Assembly (NCBI RefSeq): GCF_004168255.1
Contig: NZ_SEWG01000001.1
Span: forward strand, 310,001-374,000
From: Mucilaginibacter terrigena
GTDB taxonomy: Bacteria; Bacteroidota; Bacteroidia; Sphingobacteriales; Sphingobacteriaceae
Direction: 5' to 3'
Length of the DNA stretch: 64,000 nt
A program made the position numbers and the translations under genes. Of this stretch, positions 1-9,438 are shown in pieces (within the stretch, counting starts at the first letter, position 1; every line of letters starts with the position of its first letter). The notes under the pieces were generated by a model. It was not told the origin of the DNA and did no database searches. It saw nothing but the letters and a program-made list of their open reading frames with translations.

Positions 1-134
1 TTCAGCTCTCATAATATTTATTGGTTTGATATAACAAATGTACACGTGTAAATAGAAACGGATATCCTGTGCAATGACAGTTATTTGCTCTGTATTGATA
101 TAATAATTAACTTTATCAATATATTTAACACAAT
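1..134. other. Intergenic region at left edge with palindrome
   Basis: No complete gene is present. A perfect 10-bp palindrome TACACGTGTA lies at 41-50, which could be a regulator site. On the minus strand an ATG at 12-10 opens a four-codon frame (M-R-A-E) running off the edge, so a divergent gene may start here, but too little is visible to call it. The 60 bp before the regulator gene at 135 are AT-rich, as expected for a promoter, but no clear -33/-7 pair was identified. Confidence 0.35.
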
Positions 135-992
135 ATGGCGACGAATGAGATCCAGTTAGAACGAGTGGAGTTTGAACCGGGAAAATCCTTCAAGCTGTTT
201 TCGCCGCGCTTGCGTAATACCTTTCTGTGGCATTACCATCCCGAAATAGAATTGGTTTATGTAGAAGCCGATGCGGGGATCCGCCATGTGGGCACGCACA
301 TTTCCACCTATACGCAAAGCGACCTGGTTTTTATCGGCGGCAACATCCCGCACCTTAATTTTGATTACCGGCTGCGGAGCGATTATCACCAGATAGTGAT
401 ACAACTGCGTACCGATTTTTTAGGGGCGGCTATTGGCACATCGCCGGAGTTTGCCGCGCTGCACCGCTTATTTAAACAGGCCGACCGTGGTATTGCCTTT
501 ACCGGCGAAACCAAAGCTATTGTTGCAAAGCGCCTGAAACAGCTGAATGGCCTGAACTCGTACCGGCAACTAATAGAGCTGATAGATATTTTTAACCTGC
601 TTGCCCATTCGGCAGATACCGAGATACTGAACACCGACCAAAGCAGCAAAGCGTTCATCCTGAAGGATAAGATTAGGATGGGCGCTATTTATGAATATAT
701 AGATGCCAATTACCATAAAAAGCCCGATGTAAATGTAGTGGCAGCCAGGGTTAACCTTACCACAGCCGCTTTTTGCCGCTATTTTAAAAGGCAAACAAAC
801 ATAACCTTTACCGATTTTGTGAACCAGTACCGCATAGAACGGGCAAAAAATTTACTGATGCAAGGCAGCAACATTACCGAAACCTGCTATGCGGTAGGGT
901 TGGAGAGCATATCGTACTTTAATAAATTGTTCAATAAAATTGTGGGGCAAAACCCCTCAGGCTTTAAAAAAGACTGGCTAAATATCCAGTAG
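135..992 (+). CDS. AraC-family transcriptional regulator
   Basis: A 285-residue DNA-binding regulator of the AraC/XylS family. The N-terminal half (about 20-110) has a cupin-like sugar-sensing pattern, with HYHPEIELVYV followed later by GGNIPH. The C-terminal 100 residues (about 185-285) form the double helix-turn-helix, including the typical second-helix region ending GLESISYFNKLFNKIVGQNP. Length and layout are normal for Bacteroidota AraC sugar regulators. It precedes the GH30 and GH5 genes in the same orientation but is separated by 128 bp carrying its own promoter for GH30, so it is probably not cotranscribed with them. It is one of two candidates (with the GntR protein at 11273-12292) for the factor binding the tandem 10-bp elements found upstream of many genes here; its own promoter region lacks a clear copy. 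The ligand is unknown. Confidence 0.9.
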   Translation: MATNEIQLERVEFEPGKSFKLFSPRLRNTFLWHYHPEIELVYVEADAGIRHVGTHISTYTQSDLVFIGGNIPHLNFDYRLRSDYHQIVIQLRTDFLGAAIGTSPEFAALHRLFKQADRGIAFTGETKAIVAKRLKQLNGLNSYRQLIELIDIFNLLAHSADTEILNTDQSSKAFILKDKIRMGAIYEYIDANYHKKPDVNVVAARVNLTTAAFCRYFKRQTNITFTDFVNQYRIERAKNLLMQGSNITETCYAVGLESISYFNKLFNKIVGQNPSGFKKDWLNIQ

Positions 993-1015
993 CCATAGTG
1001 GCATGATCCATCAAC

Positions 1016-1080
1016 ACAGCATAGGGATACCAACACAGTATAGCACAGGATACCCGGGTTACTGATAGTCAATAGGTTTG
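1016..1080 (+). promoter_or_regulatory. Tandem 10-bp operator and promoter of GH30 gene
   Basis: Units ACAGTATAGC (1035-1044) and ACAGGATACC (1045-1054) abut as direct repeats, with a further copy ACAGCATAGG at 1016-1025. A perfect Bacteroidota -7 box TAGGTTTG lies at 1073-1080, 19 bp after the last repeat base, and no -33 TTTG is seen in the usual position. The start codon follows at 1121. The same arrangement recurs at several other promoters of the window. Operator function is inferred from recurrence and spacing. Confidence 0.6.
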
Positions 1081-1229
1081 TTAAAGTGTACTAACGACAT
1101 TTTATAAACCTGCATACACTATGATCAGAGCTTTTAAAAACTCCCGGCCTATCTTTGCCGGCTGTGTACTTATTTTCATACTTTTTGCATCCATACTTAG
1201 TGCGTGCAGCAAAAAGGATGTTAAACCTG
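1035..1229 (+). repeat. Promoter plus signal-peptide module, copy 1
   Basis: This segment (operator, -7 box, 5' leader, and first 36 codons of the GH30 gene) is clearly homologous to 2647-2839 before and inside the GH5 gene. The encoded lipoprotein leaders agree at 25 of 36 residues, both ending SACSKKDVKP, and the upstream non-coding DNA is nearly alignable base by base. The mature proteins belong to different glycosidase families, so only the 5' module was duplicated or exchanged. Confidence 0.8.
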
Positions 1230-2617
1230 CCCCGCCGGGCGTAACAGGTACCAAACCCGTAGTAGTGGTAGTTAAAGACACTACCGTTTCAATCTCTATA
1301 GATCGCAGCCAAAAATTACAGCAGATTGATGGCTTTGGCTTTTTTGGCGGCAGGGCACCCTGGTGGGCAGATGCAAGTGAAATATACAGTGATGATTGGG
1401 CCAACCAGGTAATAAACGACCTGGGTATCACCATTTGGCGAAACGAACTGTACTCTGATTCCCCTGACCAAGACGCTACATGGGATAAGCAAAGGCCGGT
1501 TGTAGAAGGCCTTAACAAAGTTGCTAAAGCAGCTAAAGTACCGCTTAAGTTTATTTTTACGGTATGGTCGCCGCCGGCAAATTTAAAATGTAAAATAGGG
1601 GCTGATAATAAACCTATATCCGGTACTCCAAACCCAACAGGCACCAAAAACGGTGGCGCGCTCGATCCTGCAAAATATACCGAGTATGGCAATTATTTAG
1701 CCAATGGCTTACAGCTTTACAAGGACGCGGGCGTAAATGTGTACGCGATAAGTCCGCAAAACGAACCGCTTTTTGTAGAACCGTACAATTCCTGCGTTTA
1801 TAACAATATGGATGGTTCGTATGCCGCCATGCTTGCCAATGTGATACCTGTGGTAAAATCTAAATTTCCCGGGGTAAAAGTTTTTGGCGCCGAAAATATG
1901 CTGGATATGGAGGGAGGTAAAGACCGGCAATACTTTTACAATACCAGCATCAAAAACAGTCCGGACGCTTTAAAAAATATTGATATATGGGCGATGCACG
2001 GATACACAGAAGGTATCAATCCGTCGTCGGGCAGCGTGTTGGAAGGACTTTGGAATACCGTAAAAACAGAGTACATAACACCTACTCAAAAGCCCGCATG
2101 GATGACAGAAACATCCGGTTATGATGATAATTGGCTTAAAACAGGTAAATCGCCGGGCGCTATGGACCTTGCCTCAGATATCCAGTCGGCATTGTATTAC
2201 GGGCAGGCATCGGCGTGGGTATGGTGGGAAGCCAGCGATAAGAATATCAACGAATACACGCTAATGGCTGCTAACATAAAAGGTAAAAAGTATTACGCAT
2301 CTAAACACTTTTACAGGTTTATCCGCCCCGGCGCCAGAATGGTAAAGTTAAACTTCAAAAGTACTGACCATGTTACCGCTACCGCGTTCGAGAATACACA
2401 GATGAACTCATTTACCATTGTGCTTATCAATTCATCAGCCAATAATGTTAAGCTCGATTTGAACGGCGATAACCTGCCTGATAATTATGATTACTACTAC
2501 ACCACATCGGCAGTGGGCGATAACTGTAAAAAGAAAGATGGCAGGGTGAAAAAGACAGACATTGTTTTGCCACCATACAGTGTGGTTACCCTGGTAAACG
2601 GTAACGTGTTTGAGTAA
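1121..2617 (+). CDS. GH30-family glycoside hydrolase (lipoprotein)
   Basis: A 498-residue surface or periplasmic glycosidase. A type II signal peptide ends in the lipobox LSAC (Cys29), followed by a short Pro/Val-rich linker, then a (beta/alpha)8 barrel with the GH30 hallmark IDGFGFFGG near residue 68. The likely acid/base Glu215 sits in SPQNEPLF and the likely nucleophile Glu330 in WMTETSG; the last 90 residues form the beta-sandwich side domain usual for GH30. Family members act on beta-linked glycans such as glucuronoxylan, beta-1,6-glucan or glucosylceramide; which applies here cannot be read from the sequence. It shares its promoter and leader peptide module with the next gene (GH5), from which it is 114 bp away, so each seems to have its own promoter of the same type. 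The start is supported by the signal peptide. Confidence 0.85.
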   Translation: MIRAFKNSRPIFAGCVLIFILFASILSACSKKDVKPAPPGVTGTKPVVVVVKDTTVSISIDRSQKLQQIDGFGFFGGRAPWWADASEIYSDDWANQVINDLGITIWRNELYSDSPDQDATWDKQRPVVEGLNKVAKAAKVPLKFIFTVWSPPANLKCKIGADNKPISGTPNPTGTKNGGALDPAKYTEYGNYLANGLQLYKDAGVNVYAISPQNEPLFVEPYNSCVYNNMDGSYAAMLANVIPVVKSKFPGVKVFGAENMLDMEGGKDRQYFYNTSIKNSPDALKNIDIWAMHGYTEGINPSSGSVLEGLWNTVKTEYITPTQKPAWMTETSGYDDNWLKTGKSPGAMDLASDIQSALYYGQASAWVWWEASDKNINEYTLMAANIKGKKYYASKHFYRFIRPGARMVKLNFKSTDHVTATAFENTQMNSFTIVLINSSANNVKLDLNGDNLPDNYDYYYTTSAVGDNCKKKDGRVKKTDIVLPPYSVVTLVNGNVFE

Positions 2618-2646
2618 ACGGAAGTTAAATAAAAAGCCCTGGCAAT

Positions 2647-2692
2647 ACAGCATAGCACAGGATACCCGCGTTGCTGATTGTCGATAGGTTTG
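2647..2692 (+). promoter_or_regulatory. Tandem 10-bp operator and promoter of GH5 gene
   Basis: Direct repeats ACAGCATAGC (2647-2656) and ACAGGATACC (2657-2666) are followed by a perfect -7 box TAGGTTTG at 2685-2692, again 19 bp after the end of the repeats. The start codon is at 2732. This is the second copy of the duplicated promoter module. Confidence 0.6.
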
Positions 2693-2839
2693 TATAAACG
2701 TACCAACGACATTTTATAACCTACATACACTATGATCAGAACTTTTAGAAACTGCCGGCCGGTTTTCGTCGGCTACGCAATTATTTTTATGCTATTTGCA
2801 TCCGTAATAAGCGCCTGCAGTAAAAAAGATGTAAAGCCA
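2647..2839 (+). repeat. Promoter plus signal-peptide module, copy 2
   Basis: Homologous to 1035-1229; covers operator, -7 box, leader and the first 36 codons of the GH5 gene. See the copy 1 entry for the comparison. Confidence 0.8.
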
Positions 2840-4294
2840 AAATCAACTCCTACTGGTGGTGGCGAAATAGTGGACCCACCTGTTGTTAAAAAAGTATTTA
2901 CGATAAAGGATTCCCGGATCATCGGGCCCGATGGCAACGAATTTATCCCCATTGGTATAAATGTGAACGGGCCGTACTGGCCGTGGCAACACCCAACTAT
3001 TCCTGATGTACCCCTGATTGCCGACACCTGGAAATTTAATTCGGTAAGGCTTAATTGCTGGCCCGAGTTTAGCACCATAAACCAGAACAATACCGATATG
3101 GACGGCATTATAAAAGCCTTTACCGATAAAAAGGTTGTTGTAATGATTGAAGAACATAACTGGACAGGTAAATACCCTACATCTTCAGAACTTGCTACAC
3201 TATCGGCCTGGTATAAAGATCTTGCCGTTAAGTATAAAGATAACCCTTATGTGTGGTTCAATATCATGAACGAGCCCGGCCAAAGCGGAGGAGATGTGCC
3301 TGCCGAATGGTTAAGCGACCACGAAACAGTTATCAAAACCATCAGGGATGCCGGTAACGATAACATTATTGTGTGCGATGAGCATGGTTACGGACAGGGC
3401 AACGGCTATAATGGCGGAACCGCAAAAAGCGGGATCCTGACCTACGGCCCAACCCTTACAAGTAAATACAAAAACATTATGTTTTCGGTGCATGCTTACG
3501 AACTGTGGGTATATGGCGACCAAAGGATGAACGACTATATTAATGATGTTACTGCAAAAAAGCTTGCCCTGATGGTTGGCGAATTTGGTGTTGGCAGCGA
3601 TATAGCAAGCGCGGTAGCTACCACTGTTTACAAAAATGTTGTAGCTAAAAAAATTGGCCGCTTAGGCTGGCAGTGGGATGGCGTAGATATTCATAAACTA
3701 ACCACTACAGGCGGTGGCGGCGGTTATGATATAGATAACACATCGGGTGCTAAGCCGGGTAATTTAAGCTTTGTGGGCAACCTGCTTTGGCTTGATACCC
3801 ACGGGGGCGTTAATATCAACGGCCCCGAAGTTGTACCGCCCGCGGTATTAGCTTCCAATCTGGATTTTGAGGATGGCAGCCCAACAAACAACGCATCGTT
3901 AAACACCAGCTGGATAAACTTTGGCACCGCCAAACTTGATAATACCGCGGCCAATGTTAATCATGGCGCATACTCTGCCAAAATACCTTCGGGCAGCGCG
4001 GGTGGGGCAGGGCAGGTAATTTACCTGCAACCGGGCGCTACTTACAAAATTACTGCGTGGGGCAAAAACAGCGCTGCTGCAAGCAGCCCAAGCAGCCTTG
4101 GTATAAAAACCACCAGCACACAAGGTGGCGCCGAAACCCAAATCGTATCTCTTGATTTTACCGCAGCGGCAGGCGAAACCAAAACAGCCACATTTACCGC
4201 CCCGGCCACGCTGGCAAGCGTATTTATGTTTATTTACAAGAACGATACTGGTGTAGATTTCTGGCTGGATAACATATCAATAGTAAAGCAATAA
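2732..4294 (+). CDS. GH5-family glycoside hydrolase with C-terminal CBM-like domain
   Basis: A 520-residue lipoprotein endoglycanase-like enzyme. The lipobox ISAC (Cys29) is followed by a Thr/Gly linker, then a GH5 (cellulase-fold) barrel from about residue 52. The acid/base Glu181 is in WFNIMNEPG and the nucleophile Glu284 in LMVGEFGVG, both in canonical context. From about residue 375 to the end (starting SNLDFEDGSP and ending WLDNISIV) there is a beta-sandwich module of the CBM4/9-like carbohydrate-binding type. GH5 members hydrolyse cellulose, mannan, xyloglucan and others; the exact substrate is not determinable here. The leader and promoter are a diverged duplicate of those of the GH30 gene just upstream. 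A GC-rich hairpin 60 bp downstream probably ends the transcript. Confidence 0.85.
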   Translation: MIRTFRNCRPVFVGYAIIFMLFASVISACSKKDVKPKSTPTGGGEIVDPPVVKKVFTIKDSRIIGPDGNEFIPIGINVNGPYWPWQHPTIPDVPLIADTWKFNSVRLNCWPEFSTINQNNTDMDGIIKAFTDKKVVVMIEEHNWTGKYPTSSELATLSAWYKDLAVKYKDNPYVWFNIMNEPGQSGGDVPAEWLSDHETVIKTIRDAGNDNIIVCDEHGYGQGNGYNGGTAKSGILTYGPTLTSKYKNIMFSVHAYELWVYGDQRMNDYINDVTAKKLALMVGEFGVGSDIASAVATTVYKNVVAKKIGRLGWQWDGVDIHKLTTTGGGGGYDIDNTSGAKPGNLSFVGNLLWLDTHGGVNINGPEVVPPAVLASNLDFEDGSPTNNASLNTSWINFGTAKLDNTAANVNHGAYSAKIPSGSAGGAGQVIYLQPGATYKITAWGKNSAAASSPSSLGIKTTSTQGGAETQIVSLDFTAAAGETKTATFTAPATLASVFMFIYKNDTGVDFWLDNISIVKQ

Positions 4295-4352
4295 TATATT
4301 AACCAACAAAGAATTTTAGTGGTATTTGATAAAGTTGACCTGATTTAAGACG

Positions 4353-4391
4353 AATGTGTCCCGGGGTGAGATACGGGGCGCATTTTAAAAT
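4353..4391 (+). terminator. Hairpin after GH5 gene
   Basis: An 11-bp stem (4353-4363 with 4374-4384, two G-U pairs) with a 10-base loop is followed by a short T run at 4383-4386. It lies between the GH5 stop and the next operator and promoter, so it most likely terminates the GH30/GH5 transcripts. Confidence 0.55.
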
Positions 4392-4449
4392 CACCAAAAC
4401 AACATGGTGCAGCCCGGTATCAAATATAAACAAGCACTTGTAAAACAGT

Positions 4450-4495
4450 ACAGCATAGGACAGTACAGAAACCGGAGAAGCTATCCTTATCCTTG
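4450..4495 (+). promoter_or_regulatory. Tandem 10-bp operator and promoter of susC (locus A)
   Basis: Direct repeats ACAGCATAGG (4450-4459) and ACAGTACAGA (4460-4469), preceded by an overlapping ACAGTACAGC from 4445. A -7-like box TATCCTTG lies at 4488-4495, exactly 19 bp beyond the repeats. The susC start codon is at 4561. Confidence 0.6.
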
Positions 4496-4560
4496 ACATA
4501 GTATAGTACAGTTAAAAAGAACTTACATAAACCAACCAACAACTTAATTAATCAAACGTT

Positions 4561-7500
4561 ATGAGTAAAAATTTACTTCATCCATCCTGCTACAGGAAAA
4601 TTTTAATGCTATGCCTTGCATTCATGTTTTCTGCAGCGGCTGTTATGGCCCAGGGAACGTCTGTTACCGGTAAGGTAACGGATAATACAACTAAAGAACC
4701 GTTACCCGGTGTTTCAGTTGCTGTAAAAAGCAGCAACGGCCGTGTAGGTACAATTACCGATGCAAACGGTAACTTTACAATAAACGCCGCGCAGAACGAT
4801 GTACTGATAGCTACCAGCGTTGGTTATGCACGCGCCGAGGTAACCGTAACCGGCAGTACCGTTAACATAACCCTTAATTCAGAATCAAAAGCGCTGAGCG
4901 ATGTAGTGGTTATTGGTTTTGGTTCGCGTAAAAAGAAAGACATAACCAGTGCAATATCCACAGTAGGATCTGCTGATATTGATAAAAGCACGGCACTAAG
5001 CCCCGAACTTGCCCTGCAAGGACAGGCCGCGGGTGTTAACGTAACATCGGCAGGCAGCGACCCAAGCGCACGCCCTACCGTACGTATCCGCGGTATATCT
5101 ACATTTAACGCTGCCGATCCTTTATATGTAATTGACGGTATCCCGTTATTAGAAGGCGGCGCCGGCGCCCTGGTTGACCCAACCAACGGTCCTACACTGC
5201 GCGGTACGGTTAATATCTATAACATTATTAACCCAAATGATATCGAATCGATCTCGGTGTTAAAGGATGCTGCGGCAGCTGCCATTTATGGTGTACGCGC
5301 TGCAAATGGTGTAATTTTGATTACTACCAAACGCGGTAAAAAAGGTACCCTTCGCATTGATTTTGATGCCCAGGCGGGTAAACTTAGCGTACCGAAAACG
5401 TACGATGTTTTAACCACCCAGCAATACACCAAATACTATACCGATGCTTATAATGCTTATCCGCAATTAACCGGCACAACACCGGTGCCTATCGGCAATT
5501 CAGATTATTTTGGTGCTTTCTTTGACCCTGCAAGCCCTAAATACATTGGCAACATGCCTACCTACGATTGGCAGAACGAGCTACAGAACAAAAACGCCAG
5601 CCTGGTTGATTATAACGTAAGGGCAAGCGGTGGTTCTGATAATACCACCTACAATTTATCTGCCGGTTACAGCCGTAACGATGGCGCTTTTAAAGGCGTA
5701 ACGGCAAACCGCTACACCGTAGCAAGTAACGTCGACTCAAAATTTGGTAAGTATATCGAGGTAGGTTTAAACTTACGCCTGATACAAGGTAAATCGTACA
5801 CCGGTGCGCTTGATGGTACTACCAATAATTTGGGTGTATATAAAGCTGCCCCGTTCCAGCCAATATATGGTAATGGCCCTAATGGTTATGCGCCTTTATA
5901 TACTGTAAATGCGCCTATTACACCCTCAACTTTTAATATCTCTAAAATTTATGGCGTACAGTCAACTGCTATAAATAATTACCTGGGTATGCTGTCGCTA
6001 AACACGGCTACAAACAATAACCAGTCGGTAATAGGTACAGCGTTTGTACAAATAACACCTGTAAAAGACCTGCGGATACGGGGTACGTATAGTGGCACAC
6101 AGTTCCGGGTAGGCCAGGAAAGCTATCGTGATTTTAACTCATGGCAATTTAGCGAAACACCTAAAAACCCATATGATGGCTTTGCAAATCCACCGCTTGG
6201 TTCTACACCAAACGCATTGGGTATGATCAATAGCGTATCAACCAGTATACAAAAAACCATTAACGTTAATTATTTGCGCAGCTTTGGCGAGCATAATTTT
6301 GATATAACCTTTGATGCTTCGCAACAAAGTTTAAAATGGACATCAAACGGCCAAAACGGATCAATTTATACAACCGACCCGGCACTACGTTATTATGGTA
6401 CCAGCCCCGATAGCAAAAGCTATTACAGTAATAATGCAAACAACGTGGTAATTGGCCTTTTAGGAAGAATTAGCTACAACTACAAAAGCAAGTATTATAT
6501 AGATGCGGTTTACCGTAACGACAGGTCATCAAAATTTGACCTCGACCATAATGTTTCTAACAACTACGGTATATCCGGTGCATGGCGCATAACATCCGAG
6601 GATTTTATGAAGGGTGTAACTTGGCTTAACGATTTAAAATTACGCGCGGGTTACGGTGGTTTAGGTAACGATCAAACCACCGCAGGCTGGCAATTTCAAT
6701 CAAACGCGGGTACACCGATACCATCGTATAACTTAGGCGATGTACAGGCAAGCAACCCCGGTATTGCGTTTGTAAGCTTCCCTAATAAAACCCTTACCTG
6801 GGAAAATAAATATACAACCAACGTTGGTTTCGACGCGGTGATGTTTAACAACTCGTTTAACTTAACTGTTGAATATTACAGGGCAGTAACCAAAGGTATA
6901 ATTCAGAGCTTTGGATTGAACCCGATCACCGGTATACAAAGGCCTGTTGATGATAACCTTGCGGATGTATTGAACCGTGGTTTTGAAGTTTCGGCAGGGT
7001 ATAATAAAACCATAGGTAAAGTTGGCTTTAATGTTTCTGGTAACTTAACAACTGTACACAACGAAGTACTGAAATTAGCGGATAACAATGCGATAAGGGG
7101 TAGTGGATACTCGCTTGAAGTAGGGCAGCCAATTGGTTATTTATACGGTTATAAAGTTGGCGGTATTTTCCAGAACCAGGCTGATATAGATGCTTACACT
7201 GCAACAACTACCGATCAAAGCACCAAGCAGCAAAAACCGGGCGATATTTACTTTCAGGACCTGTACGGGTCGCCCGCAGTTGGCAGTACCGCGCAAAATC
7301 CTGAAAAAGACGGCCTGGTAAACTCAAACGACCAAACAAACATCGGTAACGTGATACCTACATTTTACTATGGCTTTACCCTGGGCCTTAACTATGCAGG
7401 CTTTGATGTTTCCGCGTTCTTCCAGGGTAAGGGTGGTTTCAAAAAATATAATTACGCACGTGCTGCCGGCGAGACCGCAGGATATGGGCGTAACTTATTT

Positions 7501-7818
7501 TCATCGGTATTAAACGCCTGGACACCATCTAACACCAACACAGATGTGCCCAGGGCTGTATACCAGGACCCTAACGCGAACGGGCGTTTCTCTGATCGTT
7601 TTGTTGAAAGCGGCGCATACCTGCGTTTCCAGAACCTGACTGTTGGTTACACTGTACCAAAGGCATTCCTTAGCAAAACCAATTTAATACAAAATTTAAG
7701 AATTGCGTTTACAGGCATTAATTTACTTACTGTTACCGATTATACCGGTGTTGACCCTGAAAATGATTTTTCACCAAGTACGCGTCAGTTCCTGTTAAGT
7801 TTAAGAGCATCATTTTAA
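4561..7818 (+). CDS. SusC/RagA-family TonB-linked outer membrane transporter (locus A)
   Basis: A 1085-residue outer membrane TonB-dependent receptor that imports oligosaccharides captured by its SusD partner. A signal peptide ends near VMAQG (residue 31), followed by a CarboxypepD_reg-like domain (about 34-115), a TonB-box/plug region containing VVVIGFGSRKKKD (about 117-129), the plug motif GVRAANGVILITTKRG near 245-260, and a long beta-barrel ending in the aromatic residue F, as usual for Omp85-inserted barrels. It lacks the N-terminal STN signalling domain seen in the other two SusC proteins of the window, in keeping with the absence of sigma/anti-sigma genes nearby. It is followed after 21 bp by its SusD partner. 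Control is probably through the tandem operator at 4450-4469. Confidence 0.95.
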   Translation: MSKNLLHPSCYRKILMLCLAFMFSAAAVMAQGTSVTGKVTDNTTKEPLPGVSVAVKSSNGRVGTITDANGNFTINAAQNDVLIATSVGYARAEVTVTGSTVNITLNSESKALSDVVVIGFGSRKKKDITSAISTVGSADIDKSTALSPELALQGQAAGVNVTSAGSDPSARPTVRIRGISTFNAADPLYVIDGIPLLEGGAGALVDPTNGPTLRGTVNIYNIINPNDIESISVLKDAAAAAIYGVRAANGVILITTKRGKKGTLRIDFDAQAGKLSVPKTYDVLTTQQYTKYYTDAYNAYPQLTGTTPVPIGNSDYFGAFFDPASPKYIGNMPTYDWQNELQNKNASLVDYNVRASGGSDNTTYNLSAGYSRNDGAFKGVTANRYTVASNVDSKFGKYIEVGLNLRLIQGKSYTGALDGTTNNLGVYKAAPFQPIYGNGPNGYAPLYTVNAPITPSTFNISKIYGVQSTAINNYLGMLSLNTATNNNQSVIGTAFVQITPVKDLRIRGTYSGTQFRVGQESYRDFNSWQFSETPKNPYDGFANPPLGSTPNALGMINSVSTSIQKTINVNYLRSFGEHNFDITFDASQQSLKWTSNGQNGSIYTTDPALRYYGTSPDSKSYYSNNANNVVIGLLGRISYNYKSKYYIDAVYRNDRSSKFDLDHNVSNNYGISGAWRITSEDFMKGVTWLNDLKLRAGYGGLGNDQTTAGWQFQSNAGTPIPSYNLGDVQASNPGIAFVSFPNKTLTWENKYTTNVGFDAVMFNNSFNLTVEYYRAVTKGIIQSFGLNPITGIQRPVDDNLADVLNRGFEVSAGYNKTIGKVGFNVSGNLTTVHNEVLKLADNNAIRGSGYSLEVGQPIGYLYGYKVGGIFQNQADIDAYTATTTDQSTKQQKPGDIYFQDLYGSPAVGSTAQNPEKDGLVNSNDQTNIGNVIPTFYYGFTLGLNYAGFDVSAFFQGKGGFKKYNYARAAGETAGYGRNLFSSVLNAWTPSNTNTDVPRAVYQDPNANGRFSDRFVESGAYLRFQNLTVGYTVPKAFLSKTNLIQNLRIAFTGINLLTVTDYTGVDPENDFSPSTRQFLLSLRASF

Positions 7819-7839
7819 TCATATAAATAAAAGTATATC

Positions 7840-9360
7840 ATGAAATCAAAAAATATAAAGTATGCAGTTGCAACATGTGTAGTGTTAGCATGCACATACA
7901 TTGCCTGTAAAAAGGTTCTCGATATCCCGCCGCCAACACAAAGCGAAGAAACGTATTTTAAAACCGAAGGTGAGTTTAGGACAGCCATTTTAGGCGCCTA
8001 TGCTTCATTGACCGATTTTTATAGTTCGGCCGCGCCCGGCGCCGGTGGTAACGCAGTGTTAAAATCTTTTTATCTCCCCGGCGATGATCTTACCATGAGC
8101 TCATCTAACAGCTACGAGATATTTAAAGGCCTAAACTCAAGCGATGGCGACCTGAGCGTGTTTTTCAGGAGTAATTACATCATGATAGGCCGTGCAAACA
8201 AGGTGCTTGAAAAGGTAGAAAGTGCGGGGGATGGTGTTTTCACAACACCTGGTACAAAAGATGCCATTAAAGGCGAAGCGCTGTTTTTACGTTCATACGC
8301 GTATTATCAATTGTGGAACGCGTTTGGTACTGCACCTGTGGTTACCGAAACACTTAAGTCGTTAGATGAATTGGATAAGCCAAGTTCAACCGGTACCCAG
8401 TTACTCGATCAGGCAGTTACAGACCTTACCGCGGCGGCCACGTTGCTTCCAGCAACATGGAGCGCATCTGACAGGGGCAGGGTAACCGCAAACAGCGCTA
8501 ACGGCTTATTAGGAAAAGTGCTTGTTTTTAGGGCATCGGCAAATAAAAGCGCTGCAGATTATAACGCTGCAATTGCGGCATTCAATAAAATAACCGGTGC
8601 ATCGCTGGTTACCAATTTTGAAGATAACTTCGATTATCGTAAAGAAAACAACGCTGAATCGATATTTGAATACCAGGCCGGGAGCGCTTTGGTTGGCGCC
8701 GGTGGTATGAACGCATGGCTGGCTAACGATGCCTGCGATTGCGGTACTGCGGGCTCGTACTACCTGATGTTTACAACCGATGGCAACAATTACATGGGTG
8801 GCGGTTTGTATACCCCAACTGCAAAATTTGTTAACGCATTTGAAGCAAATGACCCGCGCCTGCCGTTCACATTTACAAGTGATAAAAGCAAGGTTGTTAA
8901 ATATGTGCTTAATAATCAGTTAGATGGCGGTGTAAACTCTATTAATAACTACCGTGTTTTACGTTATGCCGATATATTGCTGCTGAAGGCCGAGGCCACT
9001 TTACAAGGCGGCGGCAGCACAGCAGATGCAATAGGGTTAATAAACCAGGTGCGTACACGCGCGCGCAACATGGTTGCCGGCGGTACAGTGCCAGCTAATT
9101 TCAACACTACCGAAACAAACAAAACAACCATTATGAACTGGATAATGGACGAGCGTTTGCGCGAACTTGGTGCCGAAGGTAACCGTTGGTGGGATATCAG
9201 GCGCTGGGCCATTGGTGGTACTATAACGCTTGATAACGCTTACTTTAGCTCGAACCTTACGGATATAATTAAATACGATGCCCACTTCCTGTATTTCCCC
9301 ATACCGGATAGCGAAAAAAGCTTAAATCCCAATATCGTTCAAAACCCGGGTTATAATTAA
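7840..9360 (+). CDS. SusD/RagB-family nutrient-binding lipoprotein (locus A)
   Basis: A 506-residue surface lipoprotein that caps the SusC channel and binds glycan. The leader ends in TYIACKK (lipid-modified Cys23). TPR-like helices carry family motifs such as AEGNRWWDIRRWAIGG and a C-terminal LYFPIPDSEKSLNPNIVQNPGY, the standard end of RagB/SusD proteins. It is translationally close to susC (21 bp) and is followed by a strong terminator, so susC-susD forms a two-gene operon. The polysaccharide is unknown; the neighbouring GH30, GH5 and esterase suggest a substituted plant or fungal beta-glycan. Confidence 0.95.
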   Translation: MKSKNIKYAVATCVVLACTYIACKKVLDIPPPTQSEETYFKTEGEFRTAILGAYASLTDFYSSAAPGAGGNAVLKSFYLPGDDLTMSSSNSYEIFKGLNSSDGDLSVFFRSNYIMIGRANKVLEKVESAGDGVFTTPGTKDAIKGEALFLRSYAYYQLWNAFGTAPVVTETLKSLDELDKPSSTGTQLLDQAVTDLTAAATLLPATWSASDRGRVTANSANGLLGKVLVFRASANKSAADYNAAIAAFNKITGASLVTNFEDNFDYRKENNAESIFEYQAGSALVGAGGMNAWLANDACDCGTAGSYYLMFTTDGNNYMGGGLYTPTAKFVNAFEANDPRLPFTFTSDKSKVVKYVLNNQLDGGVNSINNYRVLRYADILLLKAEATLQGGGSTADAIGLINQVRTRARNMVAGGTVPANFNTTETNKTTIMNWIMDERLRELGAEGNRWWDIRRWAIGGTITLDNAYFSSNLTDIIKYDAHFLYFPIPDSEKSLNPNIVQNPGYN

Positions 9361-9390
9361 TCAATTAATTTTCGGTTATAGTTTAATATT

Positions 9391-9421
9391 CAGGGAGGGC
9401 CATTTGGCCCTCCCTGTTTTG
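9391..9421 (+). terminator. Rho-independent terminator after susD (locus A)
   Basis: A perfect 11-bp GC-rich stem (9391-9401 with 9406-9416) closes a four-base loop and is followed by TTTTG. It ends the susC-susD transcript just before the esterase promoter. Confidence 0.85.
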
Positions 9422-9438
9422 TTATCATACAATTTTTA

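Noticed and set aside
4353..4391. Hairpin before susC of locus A as a third example of the fecR-susC leader structure
   Set aside because: It lies upstream of the predicted operator and -7 box of that susC, so it would not be in its mRNA. It fits better as the terminator of the GH5 transcript.
4496..4511. ACATAGTATAGTACAG as a further tandem operator
   Set aside because: It resembles the element but is out of the 10-bp register and lies downstream of the -7-like box. It may be chance or a remnant.
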